Positions 1 to 7,560 are shown, counted from the stretch's first letter. The stretch is DNA of 64,000 nt from Halobacillus campisalis (GCF_030345335.1 NZ_JAPVRC010000011.1:1-64000); one strand, 5' to 3'. The notes: generated from the sequence alone by a model not told the origin. Made by a program: numbers and translations.

Positions 1-21
1 CTGAAAAGCGAGAAAGGTTTT

Positions 22-126
22 TTGAAAAAAATTGCTTTAATTATTTCTTCAATTGCTATGGTGTTTTTTGTGTGCATAGTGATGTATATTATTTTAATGA
101 TTTTGTACGGTAATTTTGGGACATAA
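22..126 (+). CDS. Small single-span membrane protein (34 aa)
   Basis: A TTG start at 22 follows a GAAAGG ribosome site and opens a 34-residue hydrophobic peptide (LKKIALIIS...) with one predicted membrane helix and a short polar tail ending GNFGT. The reading frame stays open to the window edge, so a longer upstream version cannot be excluded. No family recognised. It lies just before the first cassette site and resembles the other tiny membrane proteins of the array. Confidence 0.5.
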   Translation: MKKIALIISSIAMVFFVCIVMYIILMILYGNFGT

Positions 127-184
127 AGCATGTGTATAAGGAACATCTAACTAACGGCTGCTAAAGTAAAAGAAAAGTAAGAGG

Positions 185-217
185 TATCTCGAAACCGAGT
201 CTTACGCTAATTGGGGC
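185..217 (+). repeat. Cassette site 1
   Basis: Left arm TATCTCGAAACCGAGTCTT followed by ACGCTAATT and the GGGGC core. The arm itself contains the small palindrome CTCG-aaac-CGAG. First clear copy of the array repeat. Confidence 0.85.
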
Positions 218-264
218 TTTACTTAAATGAAGGTATTAAAAATAAAAAAATGGAGGTGTTTTCA

Positions 265-735
265 TTGATTAAAGGTCTATATGAAGCACATTTACCAGTA
301 AGTGACTTGAATAAGTCGATTGAATTCTATGAAGGGCTTGGGTTGAAGTTTGACCATAAAGTGGAAGATAGATTAGCTTTCTTATGGATTGTAAAAGACC
401 AAAGTTGGGTTGGATTATGGAAAACCGATAAAGTTGAGGTAGAGTATCATCCTTCAATTAGACATATAGCTTTTGAAGTATCTTTGGATGGCTTGAAAAA
501 CTCGGTTAACTGGCTAACAAATAAAGGATATAAACCGAGGAAAGCCTTTGGTTTTGAGCCTACTGAACCATTTGTGATGCCAAACCCTAATGAAGGGTTT
601 GGCCATGCAAAGATACATTTTAATGACCCGGATGGAAATAGTTTAGAGTTCATTTGCAAAATTGGTAATCCTAACAATTTGACAGAAAAAATGTATTTAA
701 GTGAATGGGAAAAATTGAATGGATTAACAAAGTAG
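265..735 (+). CDS. VOC (glyoxalase/bleomycin-resistance fold) family protein
   Basis: A 156-aa protein with the paired beta-alpha-beta-beta-beta modules of the vicinal oxygen chelate family. It begins LIKGLYEAHLPVSDL with a metal-ligand-type His, has RHIAFEV near residue 70, and ends FNDPDGNSLEFI with the usual terminal Glu ligand. The TTG at 265 is chosen over the longer frame from 211 because TGGAGGTG lies 7-8 bases upstream. VOC proteins bind divalent metal and act as isomerases, dioxygenases or drug-binding or drug-inactivating proteins; the substrate is unknown here. Single-gene unit between sites 1 and 2. Confidence 0.85.
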   Translation: MIKGLYEAHLPVSDLNKSIEFYEGLGLKFDHKVEDRLAFLWIVKDQSWVGLWKTDKVEVEYHPSIRHIAFEVSLDGLKNSVNWLTNKGYKPRKAFGFEPTEPFVMPNPNEGFGHAKIHFNDPDGNSLEFICKIGNPNNLTEKMYLSEWEKLNGLTK

Positions 736-788
736 TATGCAACATAGAGGAAGCAATTGTGGACTAGAGTAAAAGATAAGCTAAGAAA

Positions 789-821
789 TACCTCGATTTC
801 GAGTCTTCACGTATATGGGGC
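789..821 (+). repeat. Cassette site 2
   Basis: TACCTCGATTTCGAGTCTT, then CACGTATAT and GGGGC. Its core is the left boundary of the first copy of a duplicated unit (813-1064). Confidence 0.85.
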
Positions 822-875
822 TATTCAGCAATATATAACAATCGGTTTTAAGTTTTAAATATAGGAGGAATTTCA

Positions 876-1031
876 ATGATTGTTGCTTTATTAATTACGG
901 GATTTATTGTATTACTTTTGAGTGTTTTCATTGATCCTATTGGTACATCGAATGCCCTGATTATTTCTACAGTTTTATTTATTTTAGCGATAGTTTTTAC
1001 ATTATTTAAATCGAAAAAAACTACCGAGTAA
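876..1031 (+). CDS. Small membrane protein, copy 1 of a duplicated cassette (51 aa)
   Basis: ATG at 876 after ATAGGAGG. It encodes a 51-aa protein (MIVALLITGF...) with two hydrophobic helices separated by DPIGTSN and a basic tail FKSKKTTE. The same protein is encoded at 1730-1885; the two genes differ by one silent change (AGT/AGC). No named family recognised. The gene and flanks are duplicated as a unit, which indicates recent cassette duplication rather than gene conversion of the coding part alone. Confidence 0.75.
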   Translation: MIVALLITGFIVLLLSVFIDPIGTSNALIISTVLFILAIVFTLFKSKKTTE

Positions 1032-1064
1032 ATATGTTTCTAATTAAAGTAACTGGGGCGATTG
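1031..1064 (+). repeat. Cassette site 3 (degenerate left arm)
   Basis: Core AAGTAACTGGGGCGATTG is well kept but the left arm has decayed to AT-rich sequence. This is the right boundary of the duplicated unit. Confidence 0.6.
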
Positions 1065-1115
1065 CTTAATAGCGCAATACATATATAAATTAGCAACTTG
1101 CAGGAGGTAATAAAT

Positions 1116-1364
1116 TTGAAGATAGAAATTGAAGTTAAAGCATATGGAGAAGTTGATGTGCAAGGCGCAGAGGGTGCTTTTAAGGGTGTTGAGCTAATGG
1201 GTGTACATAAACTCCCTAAAGATACAAAAATAAGAGAAGTTGAAGCTCTATTATCTGCGCTATTTGATGAAGTAGAAAATAGTTATAAGAACCCAGAGCA
1301 ATGTGTAGGGAAAATCACAGTTCGTGCAAAAAAGGAAAACGGTGAAATTGTATATTTAGGTTAA
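1116..1364 (+). CDS. Hypothetical protein (82 aa)
   Basis: TTG start at 1116 preceded by GCAGGAGG, 9 bases away. It encodes 82 aa (MKIEIEVKAYGEVDVQGAEG...) with no membrane helix. The pattern looks like a small alpha/beta fold with beta strands at both ends (KIEIEVKAY, KITVRAK) and a charged central helix with VEALLSALFDEVENSY. No family recognised. Single-gene unit between sites 3 and 4. Confidence 0.7.
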   Translation: MKIEIEVKAYGEVDVQGAEGAFKGVELMGVHKLPKDTKIREVEALLSALFDEVENSYKNPEQCVGKITVRAKKENGEIVYLG

Positions 1365-1370
1365 ATATTG

Positions 1371-1393
1371 TTGCACTAACGGGAGCAATAGCT
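1371..1393 (+). repeat. Cassette site 4 (degenerate)
   Basis: Only the core TTGCACTAACGGGAGCAAT is recognisable; the outer left arm is lost. Confidence 0.45.
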
Positions 1394-1486
1394 TAAGGGC
1401 GTATTTATGATCTTTAGCTACATTACTAATTTTAAATAAATATTGAAAATGAAGAATTATAACAACTTATGAAAGGAGGAGCTATT

Positions 1487-1600
1487 ATGGAAGCTTTCGC
1501 TTTTTTTGGTACTCTTATAGCTCTACCAGTTATTCTTATGTTAATTGGTGCTGTTTGTTGGACATATGCTATCAAAAAATACAAAAAAACGAAGGTTTAA
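1487..1600 (+). CDS. Small membrane protein (37 aa)
   Basis: ATG at 1487 after GAAAGGAGG. The 37-aa product has one membrane helix of about 25 residues (FFGTLIALPVILMLIGAVCW) followed by a strongly basic tail (KKYKKTKV), suggesting a cytoplasmic C terminus. Too short for a family call. It is the only gene between site 4 and site 5. Confidence 0.65.
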   Translation: MEAFAFFGTLIALPVILMLIGAVCWTYAIKKYKKTKV

Positions 1601-1610
1601 TAAACTTTGT

Positions 1611-1629
1611 TTATTAAGCAATATGGGGC
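1611..1629 (+). repeat. Cassette site 5 (core only)
   Basis: ATATGGGGCTATTCAGC core, identical to the core of site 2. It is the left boundary of the second copy of the duplicated unit (1621-1918). Confidence 0.55.
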
Positions 1630-1729
1630 TATTCAGCAATATATAACAATCGGTTTTTCTTTTTAAACAGACCGGCACAATACTTTAGAAAATATATTGC
1701 GTTAAGTTTTAAATATAGGAGGAATTTCA

Positions 1730-1885
1730 ATGATTGTTGCTTTATTAATTACGGGATTTATTGTATTACTTTTGAGCGTTTTCATTGATCCTATTGGTAC
1801 ATCGAATGCCCTGATTATTTCTACAGTTTTATTTATTTTAGCGATAGTTTTTACATTATTTAAATCGAAAAAAACTACCGAGTAA
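1730..1885 (+). CDS. Small membrane protein, copy 2 of a duplicated cassette (51 aa)
   Basis: Same 51-aa protein as 876-1031, with the same AGGAGG ribosome site and start. Its 5-prime leader keeps 46 bases that are missing in copy 1, so copy 1 is most likely the deleted derivative, or both come from a longer parent. Confidence 0.75.
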   Translation: MIVALLITGFIVLLLSVFIDPIGTSNALIISTVLFILAIVFTLFKSKKTTE

Positions 1886-1918
1886 ATATGTTTCTAATTA
1901 AAGTAACTGGGGCGATTG
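1886..1918 (+). repeat. Cassette site 6 (degenerate left arm)
   Basis: Identical to site 3 through AACTGGGGCGATTG; the two copies diverge at the next base (1919 versus 1065). Confidence 0.6.
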
Positions 1919-2017
1919 AGCAACCTTAATAGGGACTTCATTGCTACCCAGGCGTAAATTTTCTAGCCTTTACCAATAATTTGATAATCGTGCAATGTTA
2001 ATGTAAGGGGGGATTAG

Positions 2018-2383
2018 GTGGAGTTCTTAGTGTTTTTAATTGTATTAATTACCTTGATGTTTATGACAGAAAAAATTACAAATAAGATTCTTAGGGTTGA
2101 GAAGGTAAGAATATCAGACACATCCGGGAAAAATCTTGACCGTTGGGGGAGAGGTATAATCCTGTCTGTCTTTTTAAGTGCACTATGGTTTGGCATTGAT
2201 ATCAACTCAGACGCATTAATAAAATATTTTTTTATGTCCTATTTAGCAATAACATTAGGATTTCAGGCAATTATGGAATTCATCTTTATTAAAGATTCAA
2301 AGCAATATATAAGCACAATGATGTTACTTATAATGAGTCTTATTATTGTGTATAACGTTGATAACTTTCCATTTTTAGAGTAG
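2018..2383 (+). CDS. Membrane protein of unknown function (121 aa)
   Basis: GTG start at 2018 after AAGGGGGG. It has four likely membrane segments: residues about 1-17, 45-62, 68-85 and 98-115, with a polar stretch EKVRISDTSGKNLDRWGRG between the first two. No family recognised. Single-gene unit between sites 6 and 7. Confidence 0.7.
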   Translation: MEFLVFLIVLITLMFMTEKITNKILRVEKVRISDTSGKNLDRWGRGIILSVFLSALWFGIDINSDALIKYFFMSYLAITLGFQAIMEFIFIKDSKQYISTMMLLIMSLIIVYNVDNFPFLE

Positions 2384-2431
2384 ATGTTGTGACTAAGATA
2401 ACAGTTGTGTTTGATATGTTTAAATCAAAGA

Positions 2432-2464
2432 TATCTTGAATTCAAGCTTTCAACTAACGGGGGC
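2432..2464 (+). repeat. Cassette site 7
   Basis: TATCTTGAATTCAAGCTTT, then CAACTAACG and GGGGC. It has a perfect CTTGAATTCAAG palindrome in the arm and the full CAACTAAC core. Confidence 0.85.
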
Positions 2465-2556
2465 AAGTGCTTAATAAAGTGATGCCCTTATTACATATAG
2501 ATTCATTTATTTTTAACTAAGGAAGCAGTTTAAGTAAAAATCAGGGAGAGGATAGT

Positions 2557-2751
2557 GTGACTTTAGGATGGGTTAGTATGATTTCAATTTTACTATTAAT
2601 TTTATGCTTTATCTTTACCTTGAATTTTATAGAAAATTTACAGGAGGGTGATAAACGAATCGCTAAACAATCAAAAATAGTGGCAATTATTTGTCTGGCT
2701 TTATCTCTTTTTATTCCGATTTTTTATTTTTTAATCGCATATAAAATATAA
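2557..2751 (+). CDS. Small membrane protein (64 aa)
   Basis: GTG at 2557 after AGGGAGAGG. Two hydrophobic helices (about residues 3-24 and 42-62) are joined by a charged linker NLQEGDKRIAKQSK. No named family. Single-gene unit between sites 7 and 8. Confidence 0.7.
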   Translation: MTLGWVSMISILLLILCFIFTLNFIENLQEGDKRIAKQSKIVAIICLALSLFIPIFYFLIAYKI

Positions 2752-2763
2752 ATTCTTAATTAA

Positions 2764-2828
2764 ACTAAAGGGGGCGATTGTCCAAAAAAGACGATTGCTT
2801 TTTTATTTAAGGAGCAGCTTAGTTCAAG
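2764..2828 (+). repeat. Cassette site 8 with internal terminator
   Basis: Degenerate left arm, core AACTAAAGGGGGC, then the hairpin GCGATTGTCC...GACGATTGC followed by six T, and a short right-arm remnant GCAGCTTAGTTCAAG. The hairpin should act as a rho-independent terminator for the gene upstream. Confidence 0.7.
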
Positions 2829-2889
2829 CACGATTTAATGCGTTACAATTATATTTGGAAAGAAAAGGAGTAACTAGGGGGAAACAAAA

Positions 2890-3309
2890 TTGGATATTGT
2901 ACGAAAATTATATCAAGCAGCAAAAGAACTGCTTGAAAGAAGATACCCAACTGGCTGGGGCGGTGCAGCAGCAATGTACACTATTGAGGATGAAGTATTG
3001 ACAAGTGTTGCCCCAGAGGTCATAAATGCTTCAACAGAGTTATGTATAGAAACAGGGGCGATTTTAGAAGCACATAAATATAATACAAAAATTACTCATT
3101 CAATTTGTGTTGTAAGAGACAATGAAAATGAAGAGTTTAAGGTATTAACTCCTTGTGGGGTCTGTCAGGAAAGGTTGATTTACTGGGGGAGAGATGTAAA
3201 GGTAGCAGTATCTTCAAATGACGAGAAATCATTACTTTTCAAAACACTAGAAGAAGTTCAACCTCACCATTGGTCTAAAGCATACAAAGAAGAAGAGCTG
3301 TTTGATTAA
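2890..3309 (+). CDS. Cytidine/blasticidin-type deaminase family protein
   Basis: A 139-aa protein of the cytidine deaminase superfamily. The zinc motif is seen as TELCIETGAI (Cys-x-Glu, about residues 52-54) and TPCGVCQERLIYWG (Pro-Cys-Gly-x-Cys, about residues 93-99). The catalytic Glu is the Glu of CIE. The family deaminates cytidine or related bases; the Cys-x-Glu first motif and the length resemble blasticidin-S-deaminase-like members more than housekeeping Cdd. TTG start at 2890 after AGGGGG; AAGGAG further upstream may help. The overlapping frame from 2795 is a shadow. Confidence 0.82.
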   Translation: MDIVRKLYQAAKELLERRYPTGWGGAAAMYTIEDEVLTSVAPEVINASTELCIETGAILEAHKYNTKITHSICVVRDNENEEFKVLTPCGVCQERLIYWGRDVKVAVSSNDEKSLLFKTLEEVQPHHWSKAYKEEELFD

Positions 3310-3341
3310 GGGATATTTTAGTTAAAATCGCAAACGGAATA

Positions 3342-3397
3342 TATCTCGATGTCAAGTCTTGCGCTAAGGGGGCTTATCTTGACTAAGGATAAGCATA
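3342..3397 (+). repeat. Cassette site 9 with hairpin
   Basis: TATCTCGATGTCAAGTCTT, GCGCTAAG, GGGGC, then GCTTATC...GATAAGC hairpin followed by a T-rich run, a terminator variant different from the GCGATTG type. Confidence 0.75.
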
Positions 3398-3543
3398 TAT
3401 TTTTAATAGTTTCCAGCTAATTTTCGAAAAGGTGGTCATTATGAGGGGTAGAAGAGTGAAAAGGATATGGTTAATTAAATTGGGTGGGATGAAAGGACAA
3501 GGATTTAGGAAGGATGTTAGAAATCGATGTTTCTATGTAAACG

Positions 3544-3711
3544 TTATCCTTCCCTCCTCGGCCGAGCGTAAAGAAATTCATAATATGTCATTAAAGTAAC
3601 TGGTATGGTAATACTTATCTGTCCTCCTAAATCTAAATCAAAAAATGGGGTTACTAATAACACCACTCCATAGACAAATATAGGTATTCCTATGATTTTT
3701 AGTATAATCAT
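3544..3711 (-). CDS. Small membrane protein of the 55-aa LKIIG family (inverted in array)
   Basis: A 55-aa protein MIILKIIGIPIFVYGVV... with two membrane helices. The ATG at 3711 is chosen over the 83-aa frame because GGAGGG lies 8 bases upstream (GTG at 3714 is also possible). It is a clear paralogue of 4273-4440: same length, ILKIIG-x-PIF start, QIS in the middle. This is the only single-gene unit on the minus strand among the early cassettes. Confidence 0.72.
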   Translation of the reverse strand: MIILKIIGIPIFVYGVVLLVTPFFDLDLGGQISITIPVTLMTYYEFLYARPRREG

Positions 3712-3939
3712 CACACTATCCCTCCTTCTATCTTTTTTTCCTATCAGAACTAAAAAAACGTTTTTAAAAAAGCCAATAGCTCTTTTTATGAACAATAGAA
3801 TTCATTAAACAACGCAGTCATTCGAAATTTACACCTTAGAAAAGTAGATAACGAGCTTTTAAACACTGGTTTATAATAAAAAATCTTGAAATCTAATCTT
3901 AAGCAAACTGAGGCAAATCTGCAACAAGGAGTGAATAAA

Positions 3940-4137
3940 TTGAGGGACCCAAATGGGTTATCTGAAAAAGGAAGATATCAGCAAGGATTTGCAGTTATTT
4001 ATTTTGTTATCGCCGTATTTTTTGCAGTTGTAGTATTTGATGATTATAACTTATTTATAGTGGCAGGAGCCACTATGTTGTTGTATCTACTAGGGCGTTT
4101 TATCATAGGATTTTATGTGGATAAGAAACAGAAGTAA
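3940..4137 (+). CDS. Small membrane protein (65 aa)
   Basis: TTG at 3940 with AAGGAG upstream gives a 65-aa protein. A polar N terminus (RDPNGLSEKGRYQQG) is followed by two helices (FAVIYFVIAVFFAVVVF and LFIVAGATMLLYLLGRFIIGFYV) and a basic end. The longer frame from 3886 lacks a ribosome site. No family recognised. Confidence 0.68.
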   Translation: MRDPNGLSEKGRYQQGFAVIYFVIAVFFAVVVFDDYNLFIVAGATMLLYLLGRFIIGFYVDKKQK

Positions 4138-4159
4138 TTATTCAAAAATAAATTTGTGA

Positions 4160-4249
4160 AATCTCGAATTCAAGTCTTACGTTAACTGGGGCAATTCTTA
4201 ATCGCTATCTTTTCACTGTTTAGGGTAAATTTATTGAAGACTTGTAAAG
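4160..4249 (+). repeat. Cassette site 10 with right-arm remnant
   Basis: AATCTCGAATTCAAGTCTT, ACGTTAACT, GGGGC, then a right-arm remnant TTATTGAAGACTTGTAAAGA near 4229-4249. It shows that the right arm decays while the left arm and core are kept. Confidence 0.75.
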
Positions 4250-4272
4250 ATGGCAGGAGGAAGGGTGATAAG

Positions 4273-4440
4273 TTGACTATACTTAAAATAATAGGGCTGC
4301 CTATTTTTCTTACCGGGGTAATTTTAGTGTTGGGACCAATTTTTGAATATAGTTTAGCACAACAGATAAGTGCGGTTGTTATAGCTACCTTATTTTGTTA
4401 CTTACAAATTTACTCTTCACGGAAGAAAAATAAAGAATAA
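4273..4440 (+). CDS. Small membrane protein of the 55-aa LKIIG family
   Basis: TTG at 4273 after GCAGGAGG. It encodes 55 aa with two membrane helices (IGLPIFLTGVILVLGPIF and ISAVVIATLFCYLQIY) and a basic tail SSRKKNKE. Same length as, and aligning without gaps to, the minus-strand gene 3544-3711. A third, decayed relative lies at 50549-50710. Function unknown. Confidence 0.72.
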   Translation: MTILKIIGLPIFLTGVILVLGPIFEYSLAQQISAVVIATLFCYLQIYSSRKKNKE

Positions 4441-4471
4441 TTTCTACATAAAATTAGCCCATTTGTTTAAT

Positions 4472-4505
4472 TAATCTCGGCTTCAAGTCTTAATGTATAG
4501 GGGGC
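4472..4505 (+). repeat. Cassette site 11
   Basis: TAATCTCGGCTTCAAGTCTT, AATGTATAG, GGGGC. A T-tailed imperfect hairpin (AAGTCAGGATCTTTAGCTGGC) follows around 4529-4555. Confidence 0.75.
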
Positions 4506-4643
4506 TTATCTGAATTACCGGTTTCTAAAGTCAGGATCTTTAGCTGGCTTTTTTGCATTATTCGTATGATTATGTTGCCGAAGCCTTTTACCACCAAATT
4601 AATTATAAATTATTATTATATCTACCAAAGAAGGAGACTAAAA

Positions 4644-5177
4644 ATGAAGCAATTAATTTTCATTATGCTAGTTACAATTGTTTTAGGGGCGTGTTCTCCA
4701 CTAGGGAGTTCTAATAAAGAGGGGTCTCAAAACTCAAATAAAGCTAGTACGAATCAAATAGCAGACAAAATAGATGTAGACCAACTTGATAAAGTGCAAT
4801 TTATTTATAACAATAAAGCTTATGAGGCGAAATATAAACTGAAGTGTAAGACTTCTGCTGAATGTTCTGAGGATAATGACTATTTGCCATTAAATAAGAT
4901 AAAGAAAGAAATAAAACCAAAGAAAATTGATGCTAGCATAGGCGAACAAATAGAGATTAGTATTCCAAATACTTTCCCTAGGCCAAATCAAATTCTGTAT
5001 CATCAGCAACAAGGCGCGACCGGAATTCAAGAAACAGCAGATAAGAATATTATTGAAGTCACTGGTGATAAGGGAGAGGAAATCACTTATATAGTTAATT
5101 TAAATTGGAGAAGCAAAGACAATGCAGAAATCAAATATTCAGTGGCTTACTATTTTGAAGTTCCCAATCCAACCTAA
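4644..5177 (+). CDS. Putative lipoprotein (177 aa)
   Basis: Type II signal peptide MKQLIFIMLVTIVLGAC with lipobox LGAC (Cys 17), followed by a Ser/Asn-rich linker and a soluble domain of about 135 aa with a cysteine pair KCKTSAEC. ATG at 4644 follows AAGAAGGAG; the frame from 4566 is an upstream extension without a site. Likely anchored to the outer face of the membrane. No domain family recognised. Single-gene unit between sites 11 and 12. Confidence 0.78.
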   Translation: MKQLIFIMLVTIVLGACSPLGSSNKEGSQNSNKASTNQIADKIDVDQLDKVQFIYNNKAYEAKYKLKCKTSAECSEDNDYLPLNKIKKEIKPKKIDASIGEQIEISIPNTFPRPNQILYHQQQGATGIQETADKNIIEVTGDKGEEITYIVNLNWRSKDNAEIKYSVAYYFEVPNPT

Positions 5178-5234
5178 AAGCGATAATAACGATGCCAAAA
5201 ATTGGAGGTTGGCCAAGTCAGTATATGTTTAAAA

Positions 5235-5267
5235 TATCTTGGAATCGAGTCTTCCCGTAAATGGGGC
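5235..5267 (+). repeat. Cassette site 12
   Basis: TATCTTGGAATCGAGTCTT, CCCGTAAAT, GGGGC. After it the array is interrupted by a minus-strand operon (5522-7271). Confidence 0.83.
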
Positions 5268-5304
5268 TTTACTGGAATAAGATTACTAAGATCCATAAAG
5301 AAAA

Positions 5305-5332
5305 ATAGGGAGCAGAAAGCTCCCTATTAATT
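5305..5332 (+). terminator. Terminator-like hairpin
   Basis: ATAGGGAGC-agaa-AGCTCCCTAT stem-loop just after site 12. The stem has few T on either side, so termination strength is uncertain. Confidence 0.5.
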
Positions 5333-5521
5333 AGATATGCAGATGCAAAACCTGTTGAAGACCTTTAGCATCATTATAAAGTTTTGTGTTCATCTACAAA
5401 CCTGTCTTTAAGTACTGGTGTATTGCTGCATTATTTCTTTTGTTAAGCCCTGGTCTTGGGGACCATGCTCATTGATATTATTAAAGCTCTTTATTAGTTA
5501 AATTCTTTATAAAAAATTACC

Positions 5522-6106
5522 TTATTCTCTAGCTTTTACTAAAGCAAAAGTATAAAAAGTGCTGATAACAAGTCTTTCGTCTACCTGAGAAGCACTCTCT
5601 GGAATAATCTCATGATTAGATGGGTTCAAACTCCCTATAGTAAGAGTAGCGATTTTCATTTCTTCCTCGTTTTTATTAATTTTAAACATTTGAGCTTCAT
5701 TACTTCCCCAATTATGTTTTATTAAAAGTTTGTGATCAAAAAAAGTTACTGATAACCGTTTATGAGTAGAAATAGAGGAAACATCCTTCATTGAAGCCAA
5801 ATTTTCTAAATTATTCCCGAATTTGATACTCCATTTATCTCTTGCTCTCTCCGTTTGAAGGACATGAGCTTGCAAATTGTTTGATTCGTCGTAAAGCTTG
5901 ACGTTTGCTACTTTTTTTAATAGAAGCCGTTCTTTTCTGGAGTGGTAGTACTTTTTACCTTGATATTTTACGTTTCCCTCTTTATTTTTCAATTTACTTC
6001 TTCGTGTAGAAAAAACGAAAAATGGCTTTTTGAATGATAAATATTCCAATAGATTGTAACCCCTTTTTAAAAGTGAAAGTGTCATGTTAAGTCGAACACC
6101 AAACAA
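5522..6106 (-). CDS. Tubby C-terminal-like domain protein (194 aa)
   Basis: A soluble 194-aa protein; the central and C-terminal parts have alternating strands and end in a hydrophobic helix ERLVISTFYTFALV, the same end as the neighbour 6431-6973 (LLLGIYQTFYTFL). This matches the LURP-one/tubby-like barrel proteins of Bacillaceae; I infer the family from the shared end and strand pattern. The TTG at 6106 has GAGGGAA upstream; an internal ATG at 6085 is an alternative. Last gene of a minus-strand operon of four. Confidence 0.6.
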   Translation of the reverse strand: MFGVRLNMTLSLLKRGYNLLEYLSFKKPFFVFSTRRSKLKNKEGNVKYQGKKYYHSRKERLLLKKVANVKLYDESNNLQAHVLQTERARDKWSIKFGNNLENLASMKDVSSISTHKRLSVTFFDHKLLIKHNWGSNEAQMFKINKNEEEMKIATLTIGSLNPSNHEIIPESASQVDERLVISTFYTFALVKARE

Positions 6107-6289
6107 ATGTTCTTGTTCCCTCTGCTTGAAAAATAAGAGGCTCTTATAATGTAATTATTCATTTTTTCTCCGCCTAAATTTTGATCTTCTCGTAAAATAC
6201 TTCCCTATTTCACCGATTAAAGAAGGACATATATTTTATTTTTAATATAGTGGAGAAATAATGGAGACTTACTAAGAAAACTGTTCATA

Positions 6290-6418
6290 CTAGGAACGTC
6301 GTCCATCAAAAAGATCGAGCAACTCATATTCAACGCCAAAAATATATTGGCTGCTATATATAAGTCCTAATACCACTAGAACGGACACAAAAATAATTAA
6401 GTTCTTTCTAGATTTCAC
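6290..6418 (-). CDS. Small single-span membrane protein (42 aa)
   Basis: GTG start at 6418 with GAGGTG six bases upstream. It begins MKSRKNLIIFVSVLVVLGLIY, one basic-then-hydrophobic helix, followed by an acidic tail VEYELLDLFDGRRS. It starts 12 bases after the stop of the tubby-like gene and is co-directional, so it belongs to that operon. No family recognised. Confidence 0.65.
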   Translation of the reverse strand: MKSRKNLIIFVSVLVVLGLIYSSQYIFGVEYELLDLFDGRRS

Positions 6419-6430
6419 TTTTTTCACCTC

Positions 6431-6973
6431 TTACTTTGTAGTTTCCAGAAAAGTATAGAATGTTTGGTATATACCCAGAAGTAACGCGTGATCCCAATCC
6501 TGCGTTTGAATCTCTACACTATGTTGAGAGGCAGGGCTAAAACGTTGAGTTTTAATTTTCATGATCTCCTGATCGTTTACGTATGCGAATGTGGTTTCTG
6601 ATAATTTAGTGGATTCAAATACGACCGTATCTTCACCATCTAATTCCAACCACATTTTATCTTTGGTAACATCAAGTTTTGTTTTTAACAGGCCAATTTG
6701 TTCATGGTCATGATATACATCCCATTTCGTGCCTATCAGATTCTGATATAGTGGTTTTTGGACAAAGTGGTACGAAGCGTCTCTACTTTCTATAGCAATA
6801 TTAAAGATGTTCGTAGCCCCATTAGTTACTCGACCTAAGCCTTGAGTCAATACCTTTTGCGTTCCATTTGAGTAATAAAGACGAACATTAAAAGCGTCCT
6901 GCTCATGCTCATCATGGATAACAGAAGGATCTTGAGATAAGTTAAATAGGTTTTCCCGGTACGTATATTCCAT
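6431..6973 (-). CDS. Tubby C-terminal-like domain protein (180 aa)
   Basis: A 180-aa soluble protein with a repeated strand-turn-strand pattern (KWDVYHDHEQIGLLKTKLD; MWLELDGEDTVVFES; TFAYVNDQEIMKIKT), as in tubby-like/LURP-one barrels, and a C-terminal hydrophobic helix buried in such barrels. ATG at 6973 with AAAGGGTG upstream. Middle gene of the minus-strand operon; paralogue of 5522-6106. Role unknown; relatives are thought to bind lipids or to act as scaffolds. Confidence 0.62.
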   Translation of the reverse strand: MEYTYRENLFNLSQDPSVIHDEHEQDAFNVRLYYSNGTQKVLTQGLGRVTNGATNIFNIAIESRDASYHFVQKPLYQNLIGTKWDVYHDHEQIGLLKTKLDVTKDKMWLELDGEDTVVFESTKLSETTFAYVNDQEIMKIKTQRFSPASQHSVEIQTQDWDHALLLGIYQTFYTFLETTK

Positions 6974-7016
6974 TCGCTAAACACCCTTTTTTTATATAAA
7001 TACTTCAGTTTTATAA

Positions 7017-7271
7017 CTAAGAAGCAGCATGCGTATTTACAGCTTTCGCTTTTTTAGCGGCATGCACAATGTTCACAACCCATAAAATAAGTGCCCCTAG
7101 TAGAGCAAACAGACTAATGACAGCTCCAAACGTATCCTGCAACCCTCCAATAATAATGAGCGCAAGATAGCCAAGTAAAAGTGCTATACCAATTCCAATT
7201 TTCCCTACGTACAATTGTCCAAGACCACTAAAAATAAAAGAAAGAACACCGGCTAACCATGGTTTTTTCAT
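7017..7271 (-). CDS. TM2-domain-like membrane protein (84 aa)
   Basis: An 84-aa protein MKKPWLAGVLSFIFSGLGQLYVGKIGIGIALL..., with the G-x-GQLYVGK loop characteristic of small TM2-type proteins, and two to three helices. The ATG at 7271 follows GAGGGGGT; the extra nine residues from 7298 are not needed. First gene of the operon with the two tubby-like genes; such small membrane proteins often sit beside tubby-like or zinc-ribbon genes in Bacillaceae. Confidence 0.75.
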   Translation of the reverse strand: MKKPWLAGVLSFIFSGLGQLYVGKIGIGIALLLGYLALIIIGGLQDTFGAVISLFALLGALILWVVNIVHAAKKAKAVNTHAAS

Positions 7272-7391
7272 GTATAACACCCCCTCAGTATATTCCATTT
7301 ATTACCTCGTATGTAAAAACTTAAAACATAATTAACCCGGTGAATGTGCATCTTTAATTTTTGGGGTGAGTGTATTTCCGGGTGAGTTATT

Positions 7392-7476
7392 ATGAAACGG
7401 GAGCAATTCTGAAATAAAGGAATCGCTCTTTTATTAGAGTTTAGGGCAGGTTAGTGGAAGACTCAGTTTCGAGATA
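7392..7476 (+). repeat. Cassette site 13 (left arm lost, right arm intact)
   Basis: Core GAAACGGGAGCAATTCTG, hairpin region AATTC...GGAATCGCTCTTTT, and an intact right arm GGCAGGTTAGTGGAAGACT followed by CAGTTTCGAGATA. The right half is nearly identical to that of site 23. Confidence 0.75.
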
Positions 7477-7560
7477 GTTTGAATTGTGAAACGGATTTAT
7501 TATTCGAACGTATTTAAAAGGGAAGGTAATAATTTACTAAATAAGAATTTTATCGAGAGG

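Noticed and set aside
2795-3001. Plus-strand ORF of 68 codons
   Set aside because: Overlaps the deaminase gene in another frame and its front lies in the terminator of site 8.
3441-3599. Plus-strand ORF of 52 codons with AAAGGTGG upstream
   Set aside because: Basic, low-complexity product that runs into the minus-strand 55-aa gene; not enough to support a gene.
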